The notes: generated from the letters alone by a model not told the origin. 64,000 nucleotides of DNA from Leifsonia aquatica (GCF_014190775.1 NZ_JACHVP010000006.1:1-64000); one strand, 5' to 3'. Shown: positions 42,337 to 51,189, numbered from the stretch's first letter. Made by a program: numbers and translations.

Positions 42337-43779
42337 ATGACCAACAGCGCACCCGCCGAGTTCGATCTGGCGGTGATCGGCTCCGGAGGCGGTGCCTTCG
42401 CCGCCGCGATTCGGGCGACCAACCTTGGCAAGCGAGTCGTGATGATCGAGCGGTCGACCGTCGGCGGTACCTGTGTGAACACCGGTTGTGTGCCCTCAAA
42501 GGCACTAGTCGCGGCCGCCGAGGCACGCCACGTCGCGTTGGACGCCGCCCGGTTCCCGGGGATCGACGCGTCCGTGGAGCCGGTGGATATGCCGGCGCTG
42601 ATCGAGGGGAAGCGGGTGCTGGTGGAGGGGATGCGCTCGGAGAAATACGTCGATCTGATCGGCGAGTACGGCTGGGAGCTGCTGCAGGGCGACGCCACCT
42701 TCACCGGATCCCCCGACGACCCGGCGCTGACCGTCACGGACTTCGAGGGCCGCCAGGTTCCCGTTCGTGCTGAGCAATATCTGGTCGCGACCGGATCACG
42801 GCCGTGGGCACCGACGGTCGAGGGGCTGGCGGAGGTCGACTTTCTGACCTCGACGACGGCGATGGAAGTGTCGGAGGTTCCGGAATCGTTGCTGGTCCTC
42901 GGTGGCGGACCGGTGGCGATCGAGATGGCGCAACTCTTCTCCCGCCTCGGATCGAAGGTGACCATGCTGGTCCGGTCGCGACTGGCCTCCACGGAGGAGC
43001 CGGAGGTCGCCCGCGCACTTGCGGCGGTGTTCGCCGACGAGGGTATCCGGGTGGTGCGTCGCGCCGCGCTCACCTCCGTGAGCGCCGACCCGACGACCGG
43101 CGAGATCCTCGCGACGGCCACCGTCTCGGGCGGCCGCGAGGAGTTTAGGGCGGCACGGCTTCTCGTCGCCACCGGTCGCCGGCCCGTAACCGAGGGACTG
43201 AACCTCGAGGCAGTAGGTGTGCAGACCGGGGATCTTGGCGAGGTCGTCGTCGACGATGAACTCGCGACCTCGAACCCGCGGATCTGGGCAGCGGGCGACG
43301 TGACCGGGCATCCGGAGTACGTCTATGTCGCCGCGGCGCACGGTGCACTCGTGGCCGAGAACGCGTTCAACAACGCCGGCCGCAAGATCGACTACGGGCA
43401 CCTGCCCCGCATCATCTTCTCCAGCCCTACTGTCGCCGCTGTCGGGATGACGGACAAGCAAGCCAACCACTCCGGGGTCCGCTGCCGCTGCCAGGTGGTG
43501 CCGCTGGAGTACGTGCCCCGAGCGATCGTGAATCGCGACACCCGCGGCTTCATCAAGATGGTCGCCGAAGCAGACACCGGCCGCATAGTCGGACTCACCG
43601 CTGTCGGGAAAGAAGCGGCCGACCTTGCCGCGGCCGGGGTCTACATCCTCGAAGCCGGCATGACGGTTGACCAGGTCGGCAAGCTCTGGAGCCCCTATCT
43701 GACCATGGCCGAGGGTATCAGGATCGCCGCGCAGTCCTTCAGCACCGACGTCAGTAAGCTCTCCTGCTGCGCCGCGTAA
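42337..43779 (+). CDS. merA: Mercuric reductase MerA
   Basis: A 480-residue flavoprotein disulfide reductase that reduces Hg(II) to Hg(0) with NADPH. Visible are the FAD loop IGSGGGAFAAA, the redox pair GGTCVNTGCVPSK, the second nucleotide-binding loop LGGGPVAIEMA and the C-terminal LSCCAA with the vicinal Cys pair that hands mercury to the active site. The N-terminal MerP-like metal-binding domain of longer MerA forms is absent. CAGGAG precedes the ATG. It is followed by merB after 42 bases. Confidence 0.95.
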   Translation: MTNSAPAEFDLAVIGSGGGAFAAAIRATNLGKRVVMIERSTVGGTCVNTGCVPSKALVAAAEARHVALDAARFPGIDASVEPVDMPALIEGKRVLVEGMRSEKYVDLIGEYGWELLQGDATFTGSPDDPALTVTDFEGRQVPVRAEQYLVATGSRPWAPTVEGLAEVDFLTSTTAMEVSEVPESLLVLGGGPVAIEMAQLFSRLGSKVTMLVRSRLASTEEPEVARALAAVFADEGIRVVRRAALTSVSADPTTGEILATATVSGGREEFRAARLLVATGRRPVTEGLNLEAVGVQTGDLGEVVVDDELATSNPRIWAAGDVTGHPEYVYVAAAHGALVAENAFNNAGRKIDYGHLPRIIFSSPTVAAVGMTDKQANHSGVRCRCQVVPLEYVPRAIVNRDTRGFIKMVAEADTGRIVGLTAVGKEAADLAAAGVYILEAGMTVDQVGKLWSPYLTMAEGIRIAAQSFSTDVSKLSCCAA

Positions 43780-43821
43780 CCCCTTGTTCCTTCATCACAC
43801 CAACAACGAAAGCGGGTCACA

Positions 43822-44469
43822 ATGACCGAGAACGACACGCTCGCAGAGCGCCTCACGTCGAGCGAGACCGGGCAGGAAGCCTCTCTCTGGCTGCCGCTGA
43901 TGAAACTACTTGCCCAAGGCGACCCGGTTGAGGTCAGCACCCTCGCGACGGTGACCGGGCGCAGCGAAGCCGACGTGCAACAGGCGCTGGCCGCGGTTCC
44001 CGACATCGAGTACGAGTACGGCCGCATCATCGGCCAGGGCCTCACCCTGCGTCCCACCCCGCACCGCTTCGAGGTCAACGGTGAGCAGCTCTACACCTGG
44101 TGCGCACTGGACACCCTGATCTTCCCCACCCTGCTGGACGCGTCAGCGCGGGTCGAGTCCGTTAGCCCCGCAACCGGCGAGCCGATCGCCGTCACCGTCG
44201 GCCCCCACGGGGTTCAGTCGGTCTCGCCCGAGACCGCCGTGGTTTCCCTCGTCAATCCCGAGGACATGACCTCGATCCGATCGGCGTTCTGCAACCAGGT
44301 GCACTACTTCACGTCCGCCGAGGACGCGCAAACCTGGCTCGAGACACACCCAGGAGGAGAAGTCATGCCCGTGGCCGACGCCTACGCCCTCGGCACCCAA
44401 ATGGCTCGAACCATGATCGAGAATGCCCAGGAGGGAAGCGGCCCGTCAGGCGCCGACAGCTGCTGCTAG
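43822..44469 (+). CDS. merB: Organomercurial lyase MerB
   Basis: A 215-residue protein. TWCALDTLIFP carries the first catalytic Cys and the catalytic Asp, and SAFCNQVHYF the second Cys, matching the Cys-Asp-Cys triad that splits carbon-mercury bonds. An N-terminal winged-helix-like region precedes the core, as in known MerB. A terminal CC pair (ADSCC) is an extra possible mercury ligand. The locus therefore gives broad-spectrum resistance. The RBS is modest (AAAGCGGG). Confidence 0.95.
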   Translation: MTENDTLAERLTSSETGQEASLWLPLMKLLAQGDPVEVSTLATVTGRSEADVQQALAAVPDIEYEYGRIIGQGLTLRPTPHRFEVNGEQLYTWCALDTLIFPTLLDASARVESVSPATGEPIAVTVGPHGVQSVSPETAVVSLVNPEDMTSIRSAFCNQVHYFTSAEDAQTWLETHPGGEVMPVADAYALGTQMARTMIENAQEGSGPSGADSCC

Positions 44470-44564
44470 AACACAGGCGGCTCAGCGACCCGACGATCAG
44501 CAAGAGCCAGCCGACGCCCAACGGCACCCGAAACGATCAATGACGACAACACAAGGAGTAGCTA

Positions 44565-45914
44565 ATGAGTGAACGTGTCGATGTTGCGGTGCTCGGGATG
44601 GGCCCCGGCGGTGAGGTCGCGGCGAGCCGGCTGATGAAGGCTGGCAAGAAGGTTGCCGTGATCGAGCGGGAGCTGATCGGCGGGGAATGCGCCTACTGGG
44701 CCTGCGTCCCCTCGAAGACCGTGCTGCGGCCGCCGGAGGCGCAGACCGAGGTCCAGCGAGCGGCCGGAGTCAGCGGTGCGGAGTTGAACTGGTCGGAGAC
44801 TAGCGACTACCGCGACTACATGATCCGGAACCTCAATGACGCTGGCCAGGTCGAGGGCTACAGCAAGCGAGGTGCCCTCGTCATCAAAGAGGATGCCCGC
44901 ATCACCGGCCCTGGCCGTATCCAGGCCGGCGAGCAGGAAATACTGGCCGAGCACATCATCATCGCCACCGGTTCCGATGCGGTCGTGCCGCCACTGGAGG
45001 GTCTGGAGGACATCACCGCCTGGACGAACCGGGAGACCTACACCGCGACGTCACTGCCCGGCAGTGCCGTAATCGTCGGCGGGAGCGCCGTCGGGGTGGA
45101 AACGGCGACGTTCCTCTCCCGGTTCGGTGTGAACGTCACCCTGCTGCAGCGTGGCCCCAGGCTGATCGACCGCGAGGATCCGCGCGTCGGGGAGCTTGCC
45201 AAGCACTACCTTCAGAGCGCCGGGGTCGACGTGCGGCTGAACGCGGTGGTCCGAAGAGGGCGCCGCGATGGCGGCGCGAGCGTGATCGAGCTCGAGGACG
45301 GCAGCACGGCCACCGGAGACGTCGTGATCTTCGCCACCGGCCGCAGCCCCCGCAGCGGCGGCCTCGGCTTCGAGGACGTCGGCGTCTCGCTCGGTGAGCA
45401 CGGTCAGGTGCTGGTGGACGACCAGTGCCGGGCGGCCGAGAACATCTGGGCGATCGGCGATGTGACCGGGGTCATGCCGTTCACCCATGTGGCGAAGTAC
45501 CAGGGCCGCATCGCCGCCGAGGCGATCCTCGGCGGGACGCGGAAAGCGTTCTACGACGGCATCCCTCGCGTCGTGTTCGGGGAGCCGGAGATCGCCGCGG
45601 TGGGGCTCACCCAGCAGCAGTCCGATCACGCCGGTTTGCACACCACAGCCACCGAGCTCGACCTCGCCGACGCAATCACCCGGCCCTGGACTTACGAGAA
45701 GGACCCCGTCGGCAACCTCGGGCTCCTGGTCGATACCGAGGCGAAGGTGCTGGTCGGCGCCTGGGCCGTCGCACCCTTGGCCGGGGAGTGGATCCACCAC
45801 GCCTCGCTCGCCATCCGGGCACGGATACCGCTAGACACCCTCCGCGACCAGGTCGCCCAATACCCCACCTACAACGAGGCCTACCTCGCCGCCCTCGACC
45901 ACATCAAGGCCTGA
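44565..45914 (+). CDS. Second MerA-like pyridine nucleotide-disulfide oxidoreductase
   Basis: A 449-residue flavoprotein of the same superfamily as MerA but a distinct branch. The FAD loop is LGMGPGGEVAA and the redox motif GGECAYWACVPSKTVLRP keeps C-x4-C, while the C-terminal mercury-binding Cys pair of MerA is missing (tail ...LAALDHIKA). AAGGAG precedes the ATG. It may recycle a low-molecular-weight thiol disulfide under mercury stress or act as a dihydrolipoyl-type reductase. Its place after merB indicates co-transcription, with a 95-base gap. Confidence 0.85.
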   Translation: MSERVDVAVLGMGPGGEVAASRLMKAGKKVAVIERELIGGECAYWACVPSKTVLRPPEAQTEVQRAAGVSGAELNWSETSDYRDYMIRNLNDAGQVEGYSKRGALVIKEDARITGPGRIQAGEQEILAEHIIIATGSDAVVPPLEGLEDITAWTNRETYTATSLPGSAVIVGGSAVGVETATFLSRFGVNVTLLQRGPRLIDREDPRVGELAKHYLQSAGVDVRLNAVVRRGRRDGGASVIELEDGSTATGDVVIFATGRSPRSGGLGFEDVGVSLGEHGQVLVDDQCRAAENIWAIGDVTGVMPFTHVAKYQGRIAAEAILGGTRKAFYDGIPRVVFGEPEIAAVGLTQQQSDHAGLHTTATELDLADAITRPWTYEKDPVGNLGLLVDTEAKVLVGAWAVAPLAGEWIHHASLAIRARIPLDTLRDQVAQYPTYNEAYLAALDHIKA

Positions 45915-46639
45915 GCTCGTGCGCGGGAGGGGCGGTCTGAAGAGCTGCCCGAGCTGGTTTCGTTCCCTCAAGAGCCGTGAAAAGATCAGCGTGAAGATCC
46001 CAGGAGCGATCGAAGACGTACTCACCGCGTAAGTCGGCGGCTACGTCGGCACGAAAGTTGCGGAGCCGGTGAGCACCAAGCTCAACGAAGTGCAGCCAAG
46101 CAGGCCCCGGCCGATGGAGGACGCTGTCCGACCCGGGGGCAACTGATCGCCGACGACATGGTGACACCGACGGCCGGCTTCAGCGCCCCGAATCGCGCCT
46201 ACCGCTGGTCACCCACCTGCACGGTTTCCTCGCCCACCAAGTCTTCGGCCTCGCTGCCGTGGTCACCCTGCGAAGCCATCTAGCCACACGGTGGCGCCGC
46301 CGCTGAGACTGTCGGATCGGCCACTTGGAGCGACGTCCGGGCCCCGCGGCTACGCGCACGCCAGGCGGGCCGAATTCGGACCGTCCGAGCGGTGTGGACG
46401 GAATTCCGGGTCGGTGTCGAACTGTCGGCGCTCTTGCATGATGCGGTCAGTAGCCGCTCGGCCAGGCGAACCTGGGGGGCAACCGGACTGTTGCCGCCGT
46501 GGGTCACGATGATAGCGATGTCCTCCTTGCTTGACAGCGCGCCGCCTGCCGGCGGTCGTTGTTCGATAGCATCGATCTCCTCGGTCCCTCGTCCAGCGCG
46601 GCCACCGTCCCACGGCGGCCTCGAATTTCCCGGCTGCGA
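45915..46639. other. 725-base stretch without a recognisable gene
   Basis: Short, mutually inconsistent frames only. One plus-strand piece (about 45957-46144) reads like the end of a helical protein with KISVKIPGAIEDVLTA and an internal stop, suggesting decayed coding DNA. It separates the merAB unit from the convergent ccdA-like gene and shows no clear terminator. Confidence 0.5.
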
Positions 46640-47524
46640 TTACCGTGATCGCGGCTCGTCATCGTCGGCCGTCACTGTGTTCCGGGATCGGTTCCGCGCG
46701 CGGACGAGAATTGCGCTGATCAAGATGACCGCGACCGCGGCCAGGGCGGAGCCGGTGACCAGACCTATGTTGCTGCTGAGGAAAGCGGTCATAGCGGAGG
46801 AAATGCGGCTGCCGGTCGTGGCCAGGCTCTCATTCGCGCCCCCGGCGACCAACGCAGGTGCCCAATAGGCGACGAGGTAGATCCCGGACAGCAGCAGCAC
46901 CGCCCCGGCGATCCGGGGCACATACCTTGCGGTGCGGTGCAGGATCCGCGCCAGCAGGCCGCTGGCCAGGGCCGAGGACAGAGCCAAGAGCACCAGCACC
47001 ATCGCCGCTCCGGCTGCGTACGCGGCGAACACCACCACCAGGCCGACCGCGCTGCCAGCTGCCAGAGCCTGGCCGATCACCGCAAGCAGCACCGCGAGGG
47101 TGCAGGACAGGGACGCCACCCCGTACGCGGCACCAAAGGCGAGCATCGCGCTCGGGCCGCGTCCTTGCCGAGCGATCCGGCTGGAGTTCATGGTGAACCC
47201 GACGTGCCGGCCGGCGAGCAAAGCGGTGCCAAGCCCGACAAGCAGCACACCGACCAGCACTGCTACCCACGGCACCGCTCCGATCAGGCTGCGCATTCCA
47301 AGTGCGACCAGCAGCCCGGCCACGCTCAGCACTCCGGCGAATCCGGCGCTGACCAGCAGCCCGGCTCCGAGCCCGACCAGCGCACGCCGTACGAGGCTCT
47401 GCTGCGCGCCGGGTTCGTCGCGGCCAATGTAGTAGGCGAGGAACGCGGGCAGCATCGCGAATCCGCACGGGTTCACCGTCGACAGCATGCCCGCCGCGAA
47501 GGCGAAAGCGAAGGTACCCAACAC
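46640..47524 (-). CDS. ccdA: CcdA-like thiol-disulfide membrane transporter in mer locus
   Basis: A 294-residue protein with about seven membrane segments. MLSTVNPCGFAMLPAFLAYY and SLSCTLAVLLAV hold the two membrane-embedded Cys that CcdA/DsbD proteins use to carry electrons across the membrane. The start appears to be GTG at 47524, with AGGAGG very close upstream; a TTG one codon later has better spacing. It follows the TlpA-like lipoprotein gene by five bases. Together they could keep extracytoplasmic mercury-binding thiols reduced. Confidence 0.85.
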   Translation of the reverse strand: MLGTFAFAFAAGMLSTVNPCGFAMLPAFLAYYIGRDEPGAQQSLVRRALVGLGAGLLVSAGFAGVLSVAGLLVALGMRSLIGAVPWVAVLVGVLLVGLGTALLAGRHVGFTMNSSRIARQGRGPSAMLAFGAAYGVASLSCTLAVLLAVIGQALAAGSAVGLVVVFAAYAAGAAMVLVLLALSSALASGLLARILHRTARYVPRIAGAVLLLSGIYLVAYWAPALVAGGANESLATTGSRISSAMTAFLSSNIGLVTGSALAAVAVILISAILVRARNRSRNTVTADDDEPRSR

Positions 47525-47529
47525 GCCTC

Positions 47530-48090
47530 CTATGAGCCCGCGGCCGCGATGGCCTGGGCCGTCTGGGCCGCTGAGGGGTCCACCCCGCGGTAGACCACCC
47601 GCCCGGCTTTATCCAGCACCATCGTCAACCCGAGCGCGTCCACGTTAAACCGCTTCAGCAGGGTCCCGTCGTCGCGTACCACCGACAACGGCGGATTCCC
47701 GACGTCCTGCATGAACCCGTTGATTATGTTCACCGGCTCGCCGGGGTCCAGATCGACCGCGACGGCCTGCACCCCCGAGCCAGCCTTCGCCACACCCGCC
47801 CCGACGGACTTCGCGCCCGTCACGCAACTCGAACACGAGGCGGTGAAGAAGTAAAACAGAGCCGGCTTGTTGTTCGGCACCGTCAAATTCGTCCCGGACA
47901 CCGTCCGCACCGTCGTGGACGGGAACGAGGACCCGGCAGCTGAGCCACCCGACGGGCCCGTTGCCGCGCCCGGCGACGTCTGCGCTCCGCACCCGGTAAG
48001 CAGCAACGCCACCGCGATCCCTGCCAAGGCGACGGCGAAACCACGACCTCGACGGCTTCGCAACAGGCTGGATCCCGAACCGCGCCTCAC
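47530..48090 (-). CDS. TlpA-like thioredoxin-fold lipoprotein of mer locus
   Basis: A 186-residue secreted protein with a basic N terminus, a hydrophobic segment and lipobox LLLTGC, a Gly/Ser-rich linker and a thioredoxin fold whose active site is ASCSSCVTGA (C-x2-C) with LVVxDxDPG-like and YRGVDPS strands. The CSSC pair may bind or pass on Hg(II) outside the membrane. Overlaps the merT-like gene by 4 bases. Confidence 0.82.
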   Translation of the reverse strand: MRRGSGSSLLRSRRGRGFAVALAGIAVALLLTGCGAQTSPGAATGPSGGSAAGSSFPSTTVRTVSGTNLTVPNNKPALFYFFTASCSSCVTGAKSVGAGVAKAGSGVQAVAVDLDPGEPVNIINGFMQDVGNPPLSVVRDDGTLLKRFNVDALGLTMVLDKAGRVVYRGVDPSAAQTAQAIAAAGS

Positions 48091-48464
48091 TTGCGCGCCG
48101 CCCGCTGGCGCCGCTCCTTATTCGGCGGCACCACTGCAGGGCTCGGCACAGCACAGCAGTCGTCAACCATCACTGGCAACACCTGCTCACCAGCACCCTC
48201 GCGGCCTGCGCTGTTGGTTTCCGCTGAACGGGCGGCCGAACGACGCCGCGCCCGAAGCACCGTGTACACCACGGCGGCGGCCATCACCAGGGCCGCCACA
48301 GCCAAGACCGGCCAGCTGCCCAGCACTCCACCAACCAACGCGAGTCCACCCGCCGCGATCAGCGCCGGGCCGCCGCAACACGCAACTGCCAGCCCCACCG
48401 CGCCGATGGCGATCAACGCCACGCTCATCCCGCCTCCACGATTCTCGGACATCGCACTCTCCAT
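48087..48464 (-). CDS. MerT-like mercury uptake membrane protein
   Basis: A 125-residue protein with two membrane segments. The first contains ACCGGPALIAAGG, the vicinal Cys pair in a helix that MerT/MerF/MerC transporters use to receive Hg(II); the cytoplasmic tail adds another pair in VDDCCAVP, which could deliver mercury to MerA. It is the first gene of the minus-strand unit driven by the operator at 48519-48533. The exact Mer subfamily is not certain. Confidence 0.75.
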   Translation of the reverse strand: MESAMSENRGGGMSVALIAIGAVGLAVACCGGPALIAAGGLALVGGVLGSWPVLAVAALVMAAAVVYTVLRARRRSAARSAETNSAGREGAGEQVLPVMVDDCCAVPSPAVVPPNKERRQRAARK

Positions 48465-48507
48465 CCACGGTCAGACAATCCCGGCCATACCCGACCGGTC
48501 TGTATTC

Positions 48508-48539
48508 ATCTTTCACGTTTCCCTATAGGGGAATGTCAA
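48508..48539 (-). promoter_or_regulatory. MerR-type promoter of the merT-like/TlpA/CcdA unit
   Basis: On the minus strand TTGACA (48534-48539) is followed after 20 bases by AAAGAT (48508-48513). The spacer holds TTCCCTATAGGGGAA (48519-48533), a dyad sharing the TATAGGG core with the merA and merR sites. One MerR protein probably controls all three units. Confidence 0.65.
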
Positions 48540-48628
48540 CCCACCGGGCGCGAGCTGCTGCTGCTCTGCGCTGGTCATCCTCACATCCATCGAGGTGCGG
48601 GCTACAGTGCGGGAGGCCGGCCTTAGCA

Positions 48629-49146
48629 GATGAACCCTTGGAAGCGGTGATCGCTCGGGAAGAGGCCGTCCGTCTCGCCCGTCGCGTTCACGAACTCACC
48701 GAGCAGCTGGCAGCGAACCTGAATCGCATGACCGGACTGATTCAGACCAGCCCCGCCGCTCCGCTTCTTCAGATCACCGGGGTTGGGCCGGTCACCGCTG
48801 CAATCGTGCTCACCGCGTGGTCCCACCCCGGCAGGGTGCGCTCCGAGGCCGCCTTCGCTGCCCTCGCCGGCGTCAGCCCCATCCCCGCATCCTCGGGCAA
48901 CACCACCAGGCATCGTCTCAATCGCGGAGGCGACCGACGTCTCAACAGGGCGCTCCACACGGCCGTGCTCGTCCGCATGGTCCACGACCCCGAAACCCGC
49001 GCCTACGTCGAAAACAGGCTCCAGGAAGGACGCAGCCGACGCGAGATCCGACGGGCACTGAAACGCTACCTCGCCCGAAGCGTTTATCGATCACTCAACG
49101 CGCTCCACCAGCCAGTGCTGACGACTTGACAGATATAGAAGCGTCG
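48629..49146 (+). mobile_element. Truncated IS110-family copy (3' 518 bases)
   Basis: This block appears identical to 40339-40856 and begins inside the transposase gene at the codon for Glu-193 or so, keeping the C-terminal domain and the right end. The left 890 bases of the element are missing. It lies in the same orientation as the intact copy and closes the 7.8-kb mer segment. The residual frame is not functional. Confidence 0.85.
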
Positions 49147-49229
49147 ACCCAGCACTACACTCCGTTCCGCTCACCCTCGATCCCCTTGCCAGACAGGCGA
49201 ACAAGAACAGTTGAAGGGATCACAGAACC

Positions 49230-50600
49230 ATGAGCGACACCACCACCGTGGCGGGCACCATCGAACACCTCAACCCCAACACCCTCACCATCGAGGACAA
49301 TGTGCGCCCCTCCGCCCCGATCACCCCGGCTTTCGTGCAAAGCATCCGCGAGAACGGAGTCCTCACCCCGGTCCTCGGACACCGCAACGACGACGGCCAG
49401 GTGATCGTCCGGGCCGGACAGCGACGAGTCTTCGCCGCCCGCGAAGCCGCACTCACCACCATCCCCGTCTACCTGGTGGAAGCGGACGAGGTGACGACCG
49501 AGCGCATCGTGCAGCAGATGGTCGAGAACGACCAGCGCGAAGCCCTCACCGACGGCGACCGTGCCGCCGCGTTCCAGCAACTCGCATTCGAAGGACTTTC
49601 GGTGACCGCGATCGCCCGCCGTACCGGGACCAAGCTGAGGGAGGTCAAGACCGCGCTGGCGGTGGCCGAGAACGCGGTGGCGGCGTCCGCGATTCAGGAG
49701 CACCAGCTCACCCTGGATCAGGCGGCCGTGCTGATCGAGTTCGACGGTGATGACGAGGTCCGCGGTGACTTGATCAAGGCCGCGACCACGGACCCGGCCC
49801 AGTTCGCGCACGCGGCCCAGCGGGCACGCGACGACAAGGCCCGAGCCAGGACAAAGGCCGACACCGAAGCCGACCTGGTCGGGCGCGGGTACACGATCCT
49901 CGACAGCGACCCTGGCTACCACGAGACGGAGTACACACGCATCAGCGAACTCCTCACAGCCGACGACCAGCGTGTCACCGTCGAGAACATCGAGAACATC
50001 GACGGCCGCGCCGCGCATGTTCGCGTCTACGCGGACAACGACGCGAACGTCATCTACTTCATCCGGGACGCCAAGATGGCAGGTTTCCACACATACGGAG
50101 GCAGCCAGTCCAAGTCGGGGCCGATGACGGAGGAAGAGAAGGCCGAACGGCGAACTCTGATCGCCAACAACAAGGCCTGGGCCTCTGCCGAGATCGTCCG
50201 CCGCGAATGGCTGACCGAGTTGCTCTCCCGGAAGACTCTTCCGAAGGACACGACCCTCGTGATCGCCAAAGCCCTCACCGCGCACCGGCAGGCGATCAGC
50301 ACGGCCACGCGAGAAGGCAACGAGCTCGCTCACCGGCTGTTGGGACTGGAGCCGTCCGGGTACTTCGAAACCGACAAACTCGCTGCGCTCATTGCGCAAA
50401 CCCCCGCCAAGGCGCAGCACGTCGCCCTCGCCGTCGTCCTGGGCGCGTGCGAGAGCGTGACCAGCAAGCAGACCTGGCGTTACCCGTCCCCCACCGATGC
50501 CGCCTACTTCGCCCAGCTGGAGGCGTGGGGTTACGGCCTGAGCGAGGTCGAGCAGATCGTCACGGAAGAAGCCGCGGTCGAACGCGCGACCCAGGCCTAG
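49230..50600 (+). CDS. parB: ParB/Spo0J-like nuclease-fold protein
   Basis: A 456-residue protein with an N-terminal ParB domain (VRPSAPITPAFVQSIRENGV; VRAGQRRVFAAREA; MVENDQREALTDGD), a helix-turn-helix (LSVTAIARRTGTKLREVKTA) and a long helical C-terminal part. The GERR box is degenerate (AGQRR). No parA is next to it. Proteins of this type are frequent in actinobacterial integrative elements, where they may act in maintenance or regulation rather than chromosome partition. GAAGGGA lies upstream of the ATG. Confidence 0.85.
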   Translation: MSDTTTVAGTIEHLNPNTLTIEDNVRPSAPITPAFVQSIRENGVLTPVLGHRNDDGQVIVRAGQRRVFAAREAALTTIPVYLVEADEVTTERIVQQMVENDQREALTDGDRAAAFQQLAFEGLSVTAIARRTGTKLREVKTALAVAENAVAASAIQEHQLTLDQAAVLIEFDGDDEVRGDLIKAATTDPAQFAHAAQRARDDKARARTKADTEADLVGRGYTILDSDPGYHETEYTRISELLTADDQRVTVENIENIDGRAAHVRVYADNDANVIYFIRDAKMAGFHTYGGSQSKSGPMTEEEKAERRTLIANNKAWASAEIVRREWLTELLSRKTLPKDTTLVIAKALTAHRQAISTATREGNELAHRLLGLEPSGYFETDKLAALIAQTPAKAQHVALAVVLGACESVTSKQTWRYPSPTDAAYFAQLEAWGYGLSEVEQIVTEEAAVERATQA

Positions 50601-50617
50601 ATCACCTGACCACAGAG

Positions 50618-50650
50618 GGAAGCGGGTCCCGTGAGTCGGGACCCGCTTCC
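50618..50650. terminator. Strong terminator after parB-like gene
   Basis: GGAAGCGGGTCCC (50618-50630) pairs perfectly with 50638-50650 around a 7-base loop. It lies between convergent genes ending at 50600 and 50662 and could serve both. Confidence 0.8.
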
Positions 50651-50661
50651 GCATAAGGCCC

Positions 50662-50964
50662 TCAGGAGACGCCACCGATCGAGGGCTTGATCACAGCTGG
50701 CTCGATGACCGGGCCTCCTCGCTGCGCCACACGGCTGAACGCCACGAACGCGACGCACGCTGTCTCAGCGGTTAAGGCAGCAAGCCGCCCGATCGGGGTT
50801 GCCGGGTCAGCTGCTATCGCCCACCCGTCCACGACGTAGCGGGTCACGACCTCCACGCATTCCTTCTTCTCTTCCGCACTGGGCGTCGACGAGCCGACCA
50901 CTCCGATGAGGCCGCCCTGCAGTTCCGGACCCATTTTGCTCGCATCGATGACGAATACCCGCAT
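50662..50964 (-). CDS. Unknown small island protein
   Basis: A 100-residue protein, MRVFVIDASKMGPELQGGLI at the start, with a central acidic region and a hydrophobic Ala/Val helix near residues 66-85. GGGGAG lies eight bases before the ATG. No family is recognised. It is convergent with the ParB-like gene. Confidence 0.55.
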   Translation of the reverse strand: MRVFVIDASKMGPELQGGLIGVVGSSTPSAEEKKECVEVVTRYVVDGWAIAADPATPIGRLAALTAETACVAFVAFSRVAQRGGPVIEPAVIKPSIGGVS

Positions 50965-51045
50965 CCTGATCACTCCCCTGTCGATCGTTTTTGTTTGCCT
51001 TCCGGCGGAGAGATCGAGAGCGAGCGAGAGGGGCGCAGTGCCGGG

Positions 51046-51101
51046 ACCGTGGAATACCGGAACGGAGCGCAGCGGAGCGAGGATATGCCGCGAAAGCCCG
51101 G
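51046..51101 (+). repeat. REP-like repeat, copy R2
   Basis: The most complete copy of the repeat, with short A/G-rich imperfect units (GGAGCGCAGCGGAGCGAGG) in the centre and ATGCCGCGAAAGCCCGG at the end. It is inverted relative to R1 (39421) and R3 (40855). The 484-base gap 50965-51448 otherwise holds only the small frame at 51085 and a hairpin CCGACCTC/GAGGTCGG at 51242-51269. Confidence 0.55.
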
Positions 51102-51189
51102 CACGAAGAACCGGGAACGAGCTGCGATCGGCCGGCGGAAAGACAAACAAAACGGCAAGAACAGCGCCGCCGAAGGCGGCTCAACCTAG
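51085..51189 (+). CDS. Possible 34-residue basic peptide
   Basis: The ATG inside repeat R2 opens MPRKPGTKNRERAAIGRRKD and ends after a further 14 residues (QNGKN in the middle). The same MPRKPGT start is present in repeat R1 on the opposite strand, suggesting either a real small gene family or simple repeat homology. GCGAGG precedes the ATG. Confidence 0.3.
   Translation: MPRKPGTKNRERAAIGRRKDKQNGKNSAAEGGST

Noticed and set aside
46280-46613. Short frames between the second mer flavoprotein and ccdA
   Set aside because: Several overlapping frames of similar length on both strands, none with a ribosome site or recognisable protein pattern.
47867-49129. 420-residue frame fusing mer antisense sequence to the IS110 C-terminal domain
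   Set aside because: The first half is antisense to the TlpA/merT-like genes; the second half is the truncated transposase. No start signal supports expression.
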